64,000 bases of DNA. Source: a virus. The stretch lies in the IMG/VR virus record IMGVR_UViG_3300036859_000689, positions 1 to 64,000 of that record. The stretch is one strand, 5' to 3'. The notes below the pieces were generated by a model. That model saw only the letters and a program-made list of their open reading frames with translations. It did not search any database and was not told the DNA's origin. Made by a program: the position numbers and the translations under genes. Below are positions 50,414 to 58,801 of the stretch, piece by piece. Within the stretch, counting starts at the first letter, position 1, and every line of letters starts with the position of its first letter.

Positions 50414-51096
50414 ACACCTTCGAACCGCGACACGTTGATTTGTCGACGCGACTCCAGGGCGGCTTTGGCTGCGTGGAATTCGAGGACGCCATCATCGAGA
50501 TCGTGAAGTACCTCGCCGACGACTCCCGGAACGCCGGCATTGGGGAATGGTGTCACGGCAACGGGCCGAACGGCTGGGGAAAGAAGCTCCGTATCGACAC
50601 GATCCCGGCCGTGTCGCCGACGATGTTCGCGATGTTGTGCGGCGCCGGATGGCTGGAAAATTGTTGGTTCCCGAAAGGCGCGTTCGTCGTCACCAAAGCG
50701 TTGATCGAACGACTGGAAAAAAAATTTGCAGCTGGCGAGATGCGCTCGCAGGCGGTCACTGAGGGGAAACTGAATGAAATAATCACGACGCCCTCGTCGG
50801 AAACTAAGGCAGCCCCCCGGACAAGCGAAGTCTTCGCGGAAAGAAAGCCGCGCGCCGGCCTCCCGGCGGGTAAAATCCCGCCTGCAAATATCGTTCGCGA
50901 AACGAAAGTTGGTTCGAAGATTCGAATCTGCCACGACGCGCTCCGCGGCGACTGGCAGCGCGCGCCTCACATTCTCGACGGCCCGTATATCGGCAGCAAC
51001 GAGCTCACGGTCGCGCGATTTCTGTTCGAGCATGGAAAATGGTGGGCGGTGACCGAGGGCGGCGGATATTTCAAAAGCTGGATCCTTGTTCGATGA
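50410..51096 (+). CDS. Hypothetical two-domain protein (228 aa)
   Basis: 228 residues. An N-terminal globular part (FEDAIIEIVKYLADDSRNAG; PTMFAMLCGAGWLENCWFPK), a basic/Pro linker, and a small C-terminal beta domain (RGDWQRAPHILDGPYIGSNE; KWWAVTEGGGYFKSWILV). Coupled to the methyltransferase gene by ATGA. No family recognised. Confidence 0.6.
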   Translation: MNTFEPRHVDLSTRLQGGFGCVEFEDAIIEIVKYLADDSRNAGIGEWCHGNGPNGWGKKLRIDTIPAVSPTMFAMLCGAGWLENCWFPKGAFVVTKALIERLEKKFAAGEMRSQAVTEGKLNEIITTPSSETKAAPRTSEVFAERKPRAGLPAGKIPPANIVRETKVGSKIRICHDALRGDWQRAPHILDGPYIGSNELTVARFLFEHGKWWAVTEGGGYFKSWILVR

Positions 51097-52283
51097 AGCA
51101 TCCGACGCTCATCCGCGGCGATTGCTTCGAAGAACTGCCGAAACTCGAGGCGAACTCCGCGCACTCGTTCGTCTGCGACCCGCCGTATGGGATTCGCTTC
51201 ATGGGGAAAGCGTGGGATGGAGCCGACATCGCGAAGCGGACCGACGAACGCCGGCAGTTCAGCGTCGATCCCGACCCGAAATCAGGCACGACCGGCGGAC
51301 ATCGCAGCGTGGCCGCGGAGGCGGGAAAATATCGACGGGACATCACGGCCGCGCGCGCCTTTCAGGAATTTTCCCGGCTGTGGGCCTTGGAGTCCTTCCG
51401 GGTTTTGCGTCCTGGCGGCTACCTCGTCGCGTTCGCGTCGACGCGGACCTATCACCGGATGGTTTGCGGCATCGAGGAAGCCGGTTTCGAGATTCGCGAT
51501 CAGCTCGGCTGGATGTTCGGCAGCGGTTTTCCGAAATCGAAGAACGTGCACGGCCGCGGGACCGCCCTGAAACCCGCCTGGGAACCGATCGTGCTCGCCC
51601 GGAAGCCGATCGAGGGAAACGTCGAAGAGAATTTCGCAAAATGGGGGACCGGGATGCTGTCGATCGACGAATGCCGGATCCCATTCGAGTCGCCGGCCGA
51701 TCAGTTGGAGGCGATGGCGAAAAACCGGCACGAAGATTTCGGTTCGGGCTCGCGGCAGACGCACGGAATTTACGGGGAGGAGAAGCGCGATCGCAAAAAC
51801 TACATCGCGGCCGGGCGCTGGCCCCCGAATATCATGCACGATGGGTCCGCGGAGGCGGCTGAGATCCTCGGTTCATCGCAGCGATTCTTTTATTGCGCGA
51901 AAGCCTCGGCGGCGGACCGCGATGCGGGTCTCGAGTGGGAGCAGTTGCGGCCGATGGCGCGCAGCAACGGAGCTCAGTCGGCACTTTCCGATGACGAAAG
52001 CTATTCGGGCGGTTCGACGGACATCGGGCTCAACAAAGTGCAGATGCGCGCGAACTCGCATCCGACCGTCAAGCCGACGAGCCTGATGCGATGGCTTGTC
52101 CGGCTCGTGACGCCGGCGGGGGGACGCGTCGTCGATCCGATGATGGGCAGCGGGTCGACCGGACGTGCCTGCCAGCTCGAGGACTTCGAATTTTTCGGCA
52201 TCGAACTCGAGGTCGATTACTTCAATTTCGCGCGCCGGAGAGTGGACGAAGCCACCGGCGAACTGTTCGCGCGACAAGGCTGA
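51093..52283 (+). CDS. DNA methyltransferase, beta class (N6-adenine or N4-cytosine)
   Basis: 396 residues. Catalytic motif IV near the N-terminus, SFVCDPPYGIRFMGKAW (DPPYG 29-33), and SAM motif I near the C-terminus, VVDPMMGSGSTGRACQLE followed by FFGIELEVDYFNFA. This IV-then-I order is that of beta-class enzymes. The long middle is the target-recognition region, with a SSQRFFYCAKASAADRDAG segment (FxYxxKAS is common in this family). DPPY favours adenine-N6 but N4-cytosine is possible. Orphan: no restriction partner nearby. Confidence 0.9.
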   Translation: MKHPTLIRGDCFEELPKLEANSAHSFVCDPPYGIRFMGKAWDGADIAKRTDERRQFSVDPDPKSGTTGGHRSVAAEAGKYRRDITAARAFQEFSRLWALESFRVLRPGGYLVAFASTRTYHRMVCGIEEAGFEIRDQLGWMFGSGFPKSKNVHGRGTALKPAWEPIVLARKPIEGNVEENFAKWGTGMLSIDECRIPFESPADQLEAMAKNRHEDFGSGSRQTHGIYGEEKRDRKNYIAAGRWPPNIMHDGSAEAAEILGSSQRFFYCAKASAADRDAGLEWEQLRPMARSNGAQSALSDDESYSGGSTDIGLNKVQMRANSHPTVKPTSLMRWLVRLVTPAGGRVVDPMMGSGSTGRACQLEDFEFFGIELEVDYFNFARRRVDEATGELFARQG

Positions 52284-52285
52284 CC

Positions 52286-52636
52286 ATGACGCGATTCGAC
52301 GATGGACCGGCGAAAGGGACGACGCTGCGGCTGATGCGGGCGCCGTACTACCTTCGCGTGTGCGTTGGCCCGCTGCTGGACGACACCGACGATCGCCCGA
52401 ACATCGACGCGCTTGACCAATTCGACGACCTGCCGCGCGCCCACGAACAGCTTTTCGCCTACCGGCTCACGGGCCCGGCGGGTTGGATGCACGTGAAGGC
52501 CTCCGGTGGCCGCGGCGGATTTCAGACGATGGCGACCTACCGGCTCGTTGAAAAACAGCCGACCGACGCCCAGATGCGGACCAATGAGGCGTGGGCGCTT
52601 TGGTGCGAGGACAACCGACCGCCTGGCTTCGTTTAG
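52286..52636 (+). CDS. Hypothetical protein (116 aa)
   Basis: 116 residues starting 2 bp after the methyltransferase. TLRLMRAPYYLRVCVGPLLD, LPRAHEQLFAYRLTGPAGWM, then RLVEKQPTDAQMRTNEAW. Looks like a small alpha/beta fold; no family recognised. Confidence 0.6.
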   Translation: MTRFDDGPAKGTTLRLMRAPYYLRVCVGPLLDDTDDRPNIDALDQFDDLPRAHEQLFAYRLTGPAGWMHVKASGGRGGFQTMATYRLVEKQPTDAQMRTNEAWALWCEDNRPPGFV

Positions 52637-52693
52637 AGGTTAAACGAACCGTCGCTTGATTCGCCGGTCCGAACGTCTAAGCTGACGACGCAC

Positions 52694-52897
52694 ATGAAAA
52701 TCATCTTTGAGGCTGATAACGCCGCCGAAATGATCGATCTCATCAAGGCGTTTTCCACTGCCGACTGTGAAATCCAGCCCGAAGATCAGGAAATTCTGGA
52801 CCGAAGTCTGCACAATCTTCGCCGCCTGGCTCGCCGGGTTGAAAAGCTGGATCGTGAGAATCCTGCATCTCTTTCCGTTATGTCCAACCCTCAGTAA
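52694..52897 (+). CDS. Small acidic protein (67 aa)
   Basis: 67 residues, KIIFEADNAAEMIDLIKAFS then a helix (LDRSLHNLRRLARRVEKLDR). Clear ATG, 57 bp after the previous stop. Function unknown. Confidence 0.55.
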   Translation: MKIIFEADNAAEMIDLIKAFSTADCEIQPEDQEILDRSLHNLRRLARRVEKLDRENPASLSVMSNPQ

Positions 52898-52907
52898 TCC
52901 GCCCATC

Positions 52908-53180
52908 ATGCCACTCACATACAAAGAAGCCATTCAAGCATACGGGGTCGCTGCCGAACAATACCAAGCCCGCATTGCCGCCGGCATCAAAGGTGTTGCC
53001 GACGACGTCGCCGCGCAAAACGCGCTAATCAAGCAACTCCAGGACAATCCCGGCCCGATCAGCACCGAGGATCAGGCGATTCTCGACAAGGCGGAGGCCG
53101 CTGGTGTCGAACTCGCCAGCAAGCTCGAAGCCCTCGACGCCGAAACGCCTCCGGTGGTTCCCCCGGCGCAGCCGTCGTAA
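52908..53180 (+). CDS. Small helical protein (90 aa)
   Basis: 90 residues, mostly helical (YKEAIQAYGVAAEQYQARIA; DQAILDKAEAAGVELASKLE), ending with Pro/Val. Followed by a strong terminator, so it ends a transcript. No family recognised. Confidence 0.55.
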   Translation: MPLTYKEAIQAYGVAAEQYQARIAAGIKGVADDVAAQNALIKQLQDNPGPISTEDQAILDKAEAAGVELASKLEALDAETPPVVPPAQPS

Positions 53181-53200
53181 GCTGTCCGCCACCCAAGAGA

Positions 53201-53239
53201 GCCCCGGTTCCCGCAAAGAGCCGGGGTTTCATCTTTTTT
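53201..53239 (+). terminator. Rho-independent terminator
   Basis: GCCCCGG (53201-53207) pairs with CCGGGGT (53221-53227) around a 13-nt loop; six T follow at 53234-53239. Lies 20 bp after the stop at 53180 and ends the rightward run from 47.5 kb. Confidence 0.75.
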
Positions 53240-53264
53240 CGAAAACGCGTGTCCAAGCTGAACT

Positions 53265-53429
53265 ATGCCTATCGCAATTGCTTTCTGGGTTCTGATGCTT
53301 CTCTGGCTGATTTTCGGCGTTGTCGTGGGACCGACGCCTTTCTCGTGGCGGGGATCCGCCGGCAATCTCCTGCTCTTCGTTTTGATCGCGCTCCTTGGCT
53401 GGCATGTTTTCGGCGCCGCGCTGAAATAG
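53265..53429 (+). CDS. Small two-span membrane protein (54 aa)
   Basis: 54 residues: IAIAFWVLMLLWLIFGVVVG, a short loop (PTPFSWRGSAGN), and LLLFVLIALLGWHVFGAALK. Two membrane segments and an ordinary ATG. It sits directly after a terminator, so it may have its own promoter. Could be a holin, a superinfection-exclusion or an inhibitor peptide; nothing decides. Confidence 0.5.
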   Translation: MPIAIAFWVLMLLWLIFGVVVGPTPFSWRGSAGNLLLFVLIALLGWHVFGAALK

Positions 53430-53465
53430 TTGCTTTTGTCCACCGGTTCCGCAAGAACCGCGGAC

Positions 53466-53732
53466 ATGCCCAAAGAAATCGCCCCGATCAGCTTCACGAT
53501 TAAGCAGTCGAAGAGAACGAAACAGTTCCACTGCGTCGTTAAGAACGAGGAAAACCACGAGCCGACGCTGACCGGCGAGCCCTGCAAGAATCGGGCGGAC
53601 GTCGGGACGATGATCGCGAATCACATCGAGGCCATCAAGCAGGGCCGGTTCGCGATCGTCGGCCTATTCGCCGACCCGAAACCGGCAAAAAAAAAGCCGG
53701 CAAGCCGCCGCACTACGAAGGTCACTTCGTAA
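53466..53732 (+). CDS. Small protein resembling the YegP/DUF1508 fold (88 aa)
   Basis: 88 residues from the ATG at 53466. ISFTIKQSKRTKQFHCVVKN then DVGTMIANHIEAIKQGRFAI: a strand-strand-helix pattern like small YegP-like proteins, but similarity is weak. C-terminus is strongly basic (KPAKKKPASRRTTK). Confidence 0.5.
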   Translation: MPKEIAPISFTIKQSKRTKQFHCVVKNEENHEPTLTGEPCKNRADVGTMIANHIEAIKQGRFAIVGLFADPKPAKKKPASRRTTKVTS

Positions 53733-53746
53733 GAAACTGGCCGTAG

Positions 53747-53763
53747 TCCACTGATTTAGTGGA
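53747..53763. promoter_or_regulatory. Short inverted repeat upstream of the XRE regulator
   Basis: TCCACT-GATTT-AGTGGA, a 6-bp inverted repeat, 43 bp upstream of the regulator start. A TTGACG at 53771 could be a -35 element. Plausible operator for self-regulation. Confidence 0.35.
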
Positions 53764-53805
53764 AACGCGCTTGACGCCCGCAACACGCGCGGTTCGTGTG
53801 CCGCG

Positions 53806-54003
53806 GTGGAAATTAAAGCCATTGGGCAAAAGATCCGCGCGGTTCGCGTCGCGCGAAAGCTCTCCCTCCGAAAATTCGCCGCACTGGCGGGCGTCGATCA
53901 CACGACGTTGTTGCGGCTAGAGAACGGCGAGGACGTGAAGATGTCGGTGTTCCTGCGTGTCGGGCGCGTGGCGGGTTTCGACCCAACCTTTTTCGTCGCA
54001 TGA
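53806..54003 (+). CDS. XRE-family (Cro/CI-like) regulator (65 aa)
   Basis: 65 residues from a GTG. Helix-turn-helix: IGQKIRAVRVARKLSLRKFA then ALAGVDHTTLLRLENGEDVK, a canonical XRE fold, with no extra oligomerisation domain. Overlaps the next ATG by 4 bp and heads the HerA operon, so it may regulate it. Confidence 0.82.
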   Translation: MEIKAIGQKIRAVRVARKLSLRKFAALAGVDHTTLLRLENGEDVKMSVFLRVGRVAGFDPTFFVA

Positions 54004-54182
54004 ACTGCCCGCTCTGCGGCCGTCCGAAACCGGCCAACGTCCATTTTGTTTGTCCGAAGTGCTGGCCGCGGATCCCGTCGGATGACCGTCAGAAACTCGG
54101 CGCGCTGCTGCGTCAAGGCGGCATCAAGGCGACCGAATCGAAACTCGCGGCCGTAGTCCGCAAAATGAAAGGCGGACTATGA
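54000..54182 (+). CDS. Zinc-ribbon protein (60 aa)
   Basis: 60 residues. CPLCGRPKPANVHFVCPKCW gives two CxxC pairs, followed by a basic helix (ESKLAAVVRKMKGG). ATGA overlaps on both sides place it tightly between the regulator and the HerA-like ATPase; an adaptor for that ATPase is possible. Confidence 0.65.
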   Translation: MNCPLCGRPKPANVHFVCPKCWPRIPSDDRQKLGALLRQGGIKATESKLAAVVRKMKGGL

Positions 54183-56011
54183 GCATGCTTACGATCGGAA
54201 CGAAGGAAACCGGCGGCGGGAATTTCAAACTTCCGTTGGATCTCACCACGCAGTCGATCGCCATCTTGGCGAAGCGCGGCGTCGGCAAATCGTACACCTC
54301 GGCGGTTTTCTGCGAGGAGCTTTTGGACGCCGGCCAGGTGCCGGTCATCATCGATCCGACGGGCGCGCACTGGGGTTTGAAGTCGAAGGCGGACGGCAAG
54401 TCGGCCGGCTACCCGGTCGTTATCTTCGGCGGTGAACACGGCGACCTACCGCTCGAGGAGGACAAAGGCGAAGCGATCGCGACCGCGATCGTCGACCAAC
54501 GTTTTCCCGCCATCATCGACCTTAGCCTTTTCCGCAAGGGACAGGTGCGGCGGTTCATGACGCCGTTTCTCGAGACGCTTTACCGGCTGAATCGGCTGCC
54601 GCTGATGCTCGTGGTCGACGAGGCGGACGATATTTGCCCGCAGAAGTGCGGACCCGAGGAGGCTCAGATGGTCGGAGCGATGGAGGACGTCGTGAAGCGT
54701 GGCCGAAAGAAAGGCCTTGGCTGCACGCTCATCACGCAGCGGCCGGCGGATTTGGCGAAGCAGGTTTTGACGCAGTGCGAGATGTTGGTCGCGATGCGGC
54801 TCGTTCATCCCCTGGACATCCGGGCCGTGATGGAGTGGGTCAACGTTCACGCCGACAAAGACACCGCGGCGAAGATGATCGAGTCGCTGCCGACGCTGCC
54901 GATCGGGACCGCTTGGTTTTGGTCGCCGGGTTGGGGCGACATCTTCGAACGCGTGAAGATTCGGCCGCGGCGCACGTTCGACAGCGGTGCAACGCCGAAG
55001 CCTGGCGAGAAGCGACTCGAACCGAAGGAAATGGCGGTCATCGATCTGACGGCACTCGGCGAGAAAATCACGCTGGCAGCAGCGCGCGCGCTGGAGAATA
55101 ACCCGGCGCATCTCCGGAAGGAAATCGCGGCGCTGAAAAAACAGATTCTCAACACCGCGACCGCGGCGCCGGTTGAGAAGGTCGTGACGGTTCCGATTCT
55201 CACTGACGAGAATTTGAAGGTCCTTGATCGCGTCGCCCGTTCGTTGGACGAAATCCGACAACTCCAAAAAACCGGTAACGGGATTATGGAATCCCTAGGC
55301 CACGAAATCGTTTTGCTGTCCAGCAACCTGAAAACTCGGATCCAACCGATCGCCACGAAGCGTAGCGAACCTTTCAATCCCGACGAGTGGGCGCGCGAAG
55401 GCGAACCGATGTTTAGTCTGCCGATGGGGGAAACGTTCAAGCGAAAAATCCACAAGCCCGGTCCGATTAACCGCGACGAGCATCTCGGAGAATCCGAGCT
55501 GCCCCCAGCCGGAAGCGTTTACCTGAAAACTCAGGCCGATCGGATCACAACTTTACTGCCGAAGGGAGAGCTCGCTGTGCTGACCGCATGCGCGCAGCAC
55601 GGCGCCGGCGGATGCACGCGCGAACAGCTCACCGTCCTGACCGGCTACAAACGTTCGAGCCGTGACGCCTACATCCAACGCCTCAAGGAGCGGGCTCTCA
55701 TTAACACGGTCGGCGACTACATCGTCGCCAACGCGGCCGGTGTCGCGGCGCTTGGTGACGACTTCGAACCACTTCCAACGGGCGCCGCTCTGCGGGATTA
55801 CTGGCTTAACAACAAGCTGCCCGCCGGCGAGTCGATGATTCTCGCCATCCTGTGCAAACACTACCCGGAGGCCGTCGACCGCGAAAGCATCAGCGAACAG
55901 ACAGGCTACAAACGCAGCAGCCGCGACGCGTACCTGCAGCGACTCTCCGCGCGCCGGCTCGTCATCACGACGTCCCAAGGCGTTGCCGCGAGCGCGACCC
56001 TTTTCAGCTAA
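54179..56011 (+). CDS. HerA/FtsK-like ATPase (DUF87) with two winged-helix repeats
   Basis: 610 residues. Walker A ILAKRGVGKSYTS (33-38), Walker B LMLVVDEADD (142-151), sensor/arginine-finger region ITQRPADLAKQVLTQCEMLV: the HerA pattern of hexameric DNA translocases. A coiled coil (about 290-400) leads to two copies of a winged-helix unit, EQLTVLTGYKRSSRDAYIQR (about 480) and ESISEQTGYKRSSRDAYLQR (about 566), sharing a TGYKRSSRDAY core. HerA normally works with NurA nuclease, but none is visible. Possible roles: DNA translocation in replication or host DNA processing. Confidence 0.82.
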   Translation: MSMLTIGTKETGGGNFKLPLDLTTQSIAILAKRGVGKSYTSAVFCEELLDAGQVPVIIDPTGAHWGLKSKADGKSAGYPVVIFGGEHGDLPLEEDKGEAIATAIVDQRFPAIIDLSLFRKGQVRRFMTPFLETLYRLNRLPLMLVVDEADDICPQKCGPEEAQMVGAMEDVVKRGRKKGLGCTLITQRPADLAKQVLTQCEMLVAMRLVHPLDIRAVMEWVNVHADKDTAAKMIESLPTLPIGTAWFWSPGWGDIFERVKIRPRRTFDSGATPKPGEKRLEPKEMAVIDLTALGEKITLAAARALENNPAHLRKEIAALKKQILNTATAAPVEKVVTVPILTDENLKVLDRVARSLDEIRQLQKTGNGIMESLGHEIVLLSSNLKTRIQPIATKRSEPFNPDEWAREGEPMFSLPMGETFKRKIHKPGPINRDEHLGESELPPAGSVYLKTQADRITTLLPKGELAVLTACAQHGAGGCTREQLTVLTGYKRSSRDAYIQRLKERALINTVGDYIVANAAGVAALGDDFEPLPTGAALRDYWLNNKLPAGESMILAILCKHYPEAVDRESISEQTGYKRSSRDAYLQRLSARRLVITTSQGVAASATLFS

Positions 56012-56023
56012 CCCACATCCAAC

Positions 56024-56458
56024 ATGGCCCAAATCAAACTCAACCTCGCCTCCCAGGTCGTTCAGAAGAACCTCGTCGATAATCCCGCCACCGCGAAGCG
56101 CATCATCGCCGAACTCGCGAAGCTAGTCGCCGAGACGCCGGATTCTCCGCCGTCGGTGCCGAAACAGTTTGTCATCCTCATCAGCGACCCGGACGGCCAC
56201 ATGCCGAAGAAAAAAGATTTCGTCGGCTGGGTGCTCCAGATCCCGGACAACGAGTCGCCGGCGACGATTCAGGACCGGATTTTCCGCGCCTGCTACGAGT
56301 TCAACACGACCAAGAAGGGCCGGTTGATGCCGGTGAAGACGGTCGGCGAAGGCATCGAGAACGTGACCGCGAAGCACTTCAAAGCGGCTGACGTTTGGGT
56401 GAAAACCAAGACGCCGGTGCTCGTGCTGACGACCGACAACGAGATCCCGAAGGAGTAA
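56024..56458 (+). CDS. Hypothetical protein (144 aa)
   Basis: 144 residues. NLASQVVQKNLVDNPATAKR (helical), then an alpha/beta core with VPKQFVILISDPDGHMPKKK, VLQIPDNESPATIQDRIFRA, YEFNTTKKGRLMPVKTVGEG. Repeatedly positioned after HerA; shares its last base region with the next start (TAATG). No function assigned. Confidence 0.65.
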   Translation: MAQIKLNLASQVVQKNLVDNPATAKRIIAELAKLVAETPDSPPSVPKQFVILISDPDGHMPKKKDFVGWVLQIPDNESPATIQDRIFRACYEFNTTKKGRLMPVKTVGEGIENVTAKHFKAADVWVKTKTPVLVLTTDNEIPKE

Positions 56459-56790
56459 TGCCCGAGAAGCAGCAAATTCTAATCGAGGTTCCGGCGACAG
56501 TGTCGCCGAAGGCTATCCGCCGGCGCGAGATCGTGGCCGAATTCAAACGGATCCACGGGATCCGCACGCACTACGCTCCGCACATGGAGCGGCCGATTCG
56601 CTGGGTTGCCGTCAAGGTTCCGCCGAAACGCCTCGACGACGGCGGACCGCTCGGCGACATGGACCTGCCGACTATGTTCGCAAATTTCGGCCGACTGTTA
56701 GACGAGGGCGGACTCGTCGGATACGGCTCGACGGAGTTCTACGCGATTCAGGAGTGTTGCCTGAACCAAAAAATCAAGTTCACGCCATGA
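56458..56790 (+). CDS. Hypothetical protein (110 aa)
   Basis: 110 residues, QQILIEVPATVSPKAIRRRE, HMERPIRWVAVKVPPKRLDD. Start overlaps the upstream TAA (TAATG) and its end overlaps the next ATG. Alpha/beta, no family recognised. Confidence 0.6.
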   Translation: MPEKQQILIEVPATVSPKAIRRREIVAEFKRIHGIRTHYAPHMERPIRWVAVKVPPKRLDDGGPLGDMDLPTMFANFGRLLDEGGLVGYGSTEFYAIQECCLNQKIKFTP

Positions 56791-57020
56791 GCAAAGAGGA
56801 GGATGTCGCTCGATTGAAGAGTCACGTGCAGGCGCTCATTGAGCACTTCGACACCGTGCAGATTTTTTGCAGCCGGCACATGCCGGCGGAGGCGAACGGA
56901 ACGGTTTCACTGAGCGAAGGCGCCGGTAACTGGTTGGCGCGGCGCGGGCATGTTCACGACTGGACGCTTTACTGCGACGAATACGAGAAAGAGAAAGCCA
57001 GGAGGGCGCACGACCAATGA
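56787..57020 (+). CDS. Hypothetical protein (77 aa)
   Basis: 77 residues: a helix (EEDVARLKSHVQALIEHFDT), then VQIFCSRHMPAEANGTVSLS, then a charged end. 4-bp overlaps both sides. Confidence 0.55.
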   Translation: MSKEEDVARLKSHVQALIEHFDTVQIFCSRHMPAEANGTVSLSEGAGNWLARRGHVHDWTLYCDEYEKEKARRAHDQ

Positions 57021-57286
57021 GCGAACTCGTCATGTATACGATTCGGGTCACGCATCCGAAGACGAAAGAGACGATGGAATTTCTCGGCCAGGGTGGCACC
57101 GTCGCCGCAGCATTGGCGGACGGCGCGAAGATGATTAACGAGCCATTCCGGCCAAGCACGAGCGGCACACGGCATCCTCCGCAGAACCTCAAGGTCATCA
57201 TGCCGGACGGCACGATCGCGTTGAAGAAACTCAAGGAATTCGAGACCGGCGGAAAGCCGCCGGCGCCGGAGATCGAACCGCCATGA
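57017..57286 (+). CDS. Hypothetical protein (89 aa)
   Basis: 89 residues, ELVMYTIRVTHPKTKETMEF then NLKVIMPDGTIALKKLKEFE. Beta-rich and basic. 4-bp overlaps both sides; no family recognised. Confidence 0.55.
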   Translation: MSELVMYTIRVTHPKTKETMEFLGQGGTVAAALADGAKMINEPFRPSTSGTRHPPQNLKVIMPDGTIALKKLKEFETGGKPPAPEIEPP

Positions 57287-57843
57287 CCGAGCGTCCCATA
57301 TTAATGTCCGAGCCGATGGTGCTCGCGATTCTCGACGGCACAAAGACGGAGACGCGTAGAATCGTGAAAGCCGACGTGTCACCCGACGTTGAGTTCGTCG
57401 AATACTATCTCGGCAAATGGCAGGCAAAGCGGAAGAGTCAGGAGATCCAAGGTCTAACGCTGTTTTGCGGCGAGTGGCGTGACAAGTACGGGCAGCCGGG
57501 CGATCAACTGTGGGTGAAAGAGACGTTCCGAATCTTTGGTGGCGACGAGTACGCCTATCAGAAACGGCAGCAAGACGTCATTTATCGCGCCTCCGCGGAT
57601 CCGATCGACCACGCCTGCAGCACGTGGAAGCCGTCCATTTTTATGTGGCGTTGGGCGAGCCGAATTAACCTAAAGGTTAAGTCGACGCGCGTTGAGCGCC
57701 TGCACGACATCACGGAGGCCGGAGCGAAGGCGGAGGGCGTCGCCTCTCTTGGCGCATACATGATTCTCTGGGAGCAAATAAATGGTCGCGGCTCTTGGGA
57801 CAAAGACCCATGGGTCACCGTCATCCAGTTTTCGAAATTATGA
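57283..57843 (+). CDS. ASCH-like phage protein
   Basis: 186 residues. MSEPMVLAILDGTKTETRRI, YGQPGDQLWVKETFR, PSIFMWRWASRINLKVKSTR and VERLHDITEAGAKAEGVASL are the hallmark segments of phage ASCH/PUA-like proteins, thought to bind RNA or nucleobases. WGDYL-type C-terminal SWDKDPWVTVIQF closes it. 4-bp overlaps on both sides. Confidence 0.78.
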   Translation: MTERPILMSEPMVLAILDGTKTETRRIVKADVSPDVEFVEYYLGKWQAKRKSQEIQGLTLFCGEWRDKYGQPGDQLWVKETFRIFGGDEYAYQKRQQDVIYRASADPIDHACSTWKPSIFMWRWASRINLKVKSTRVERLHDITEAGAKAEGVASLGAYMILWEQINGRGSWDKDPWVTVIQFSKL

Positions 57844-58109
57844 AGCTACTCACCCCATTGGTTAAGCGCATGAAGAACGCGCTCGATTCCGAATATGCCG
57901 CCAAGACGCACGTGGCGAAAATATCGCGCGACTTCGGTCAGGCATTCCGAAACGAACGGCTTTCCCGGAAGATAACGCTTCGCGAGATGGCGCTCCGCCT
58001 CAAAATCGGGAAATCGATGCTGGACTGCATGGAGACGGGGGATCGGTTCTGGACCGTTGAGCGCGCCGAATTGGCGGCGAAAATGTTCGAGGGGAAGAAC
58101 GGCGGATGA
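57840..58109 (+). CDS. XRE-like helix-turn-helix protein (89 aa)
   Basis: 89 residues. An N-terminal charged helix, then FGQAFRNERLSRKITLREMA and LRLKIGKSMLDCMETGDRFW: an XRE-type fold. Its position just ahead of the glycan genes suggests local control. ATGA overlap with the FkbM gene. Confidence 0.65.
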   Translation: MKLLTPLVKRMKNALDSEYAAKTHVAKISRDFGQAFRNERLSRKITLREMALRLKIGKSMLDCMETGDRFWTVERAELAAKMFEGKNGG

Positions 58110-58801
58110 GCTACCAACTCCCCGACGGCATAATTGAGACGAAGGAAGGCTTCTTCGTCTTGAAGGACGACACGCATCTTTCTCGTTGGATCGAAGAGCA
58201 GGGCAGGCTCGACATCGCGGAAGGTCAGATTGCGTTCTATCGCCAGCACATCCCGGTTGGAGGCATCGTCATCGACGCCGGCGCCAGTCTGGGAGATCAC
58301 ACGCTGACCTACGCGAAACTCGTCGGCCCAACGGGTCGCGTGCTCGCGATCGAGCCGGAGGAACTTTCGTTCGAGGCGCTGAAACTAAATTTCGACCGGT
58401 GGCAAAACGTGATTTGCGTTCGGGCAGTGCTTTCGGACAGCGACGGATACTTCAAAATCCACCGCGAAGCTAACGTCGGAGGATCGCACGTTTCAGAGTT
58501 TGGCAGCAACGTGCGAAGCCTCCAGCTCGACGAATATCTGAACTCACTGACCGCCTGTCATCTGATCCATCTGGACGTCGAAGGGTTCGAGGTGCGCGCG
58601 CTCAACGGAGCCTGGGAGATCATCAAGAAGTTCCGGCCGGCGATCGTGCTTGAGATCAATCACGCCGCGTTGGCGAAGTACGGCTACAGCGAGCAAGCCG
58701 TAGCGACGCTGCTGAACACTTTCGGCTACGATTACAAGGAGATCGAACCGCATCACCACGGCGGACTCGCGCAGCGCGACGTCATCGCATTACCACGATG
58801 A
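58106..58801 (+). CDS. FkbM-family methyltransferase
   Basis: 231 residues. SAM motif IVIDAGASLGDHTLTYAKLV (D57-AGASLGDH), VLAIEPEELSFEALKLNFDR as motif II, and IHLDVEGFEVRALNGAWEI with VLEINHAAL, all typical of FkbM O-methyltransferases that act on sugars or polyketides. In this cluster a sugar substrate is likely, for example methylation that makes a glycan cap. 4-bp overlaps both sides. Confidence 0.85.
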   Translation: MSYQLPDGIIETKEGFFVLKDDTHLSRWIEEQGRLDIAEGQIAFYRQHIPVGGIVIDAGASLGDHTLTYAKLVGPTGRVLAIEPEELSFEALKLNFDRWQNVICVRAVLSDSDGYFKIHREANVGGSHVSEFGSNVRSLQLDEYLNSLTACHLIHLDVEGFEVRALNGAWEIIKKFRPAIVLEINHAALAKYGYSEQAVATLLNTFGYDYKEIEPHHHGGLAQRDVIALPR

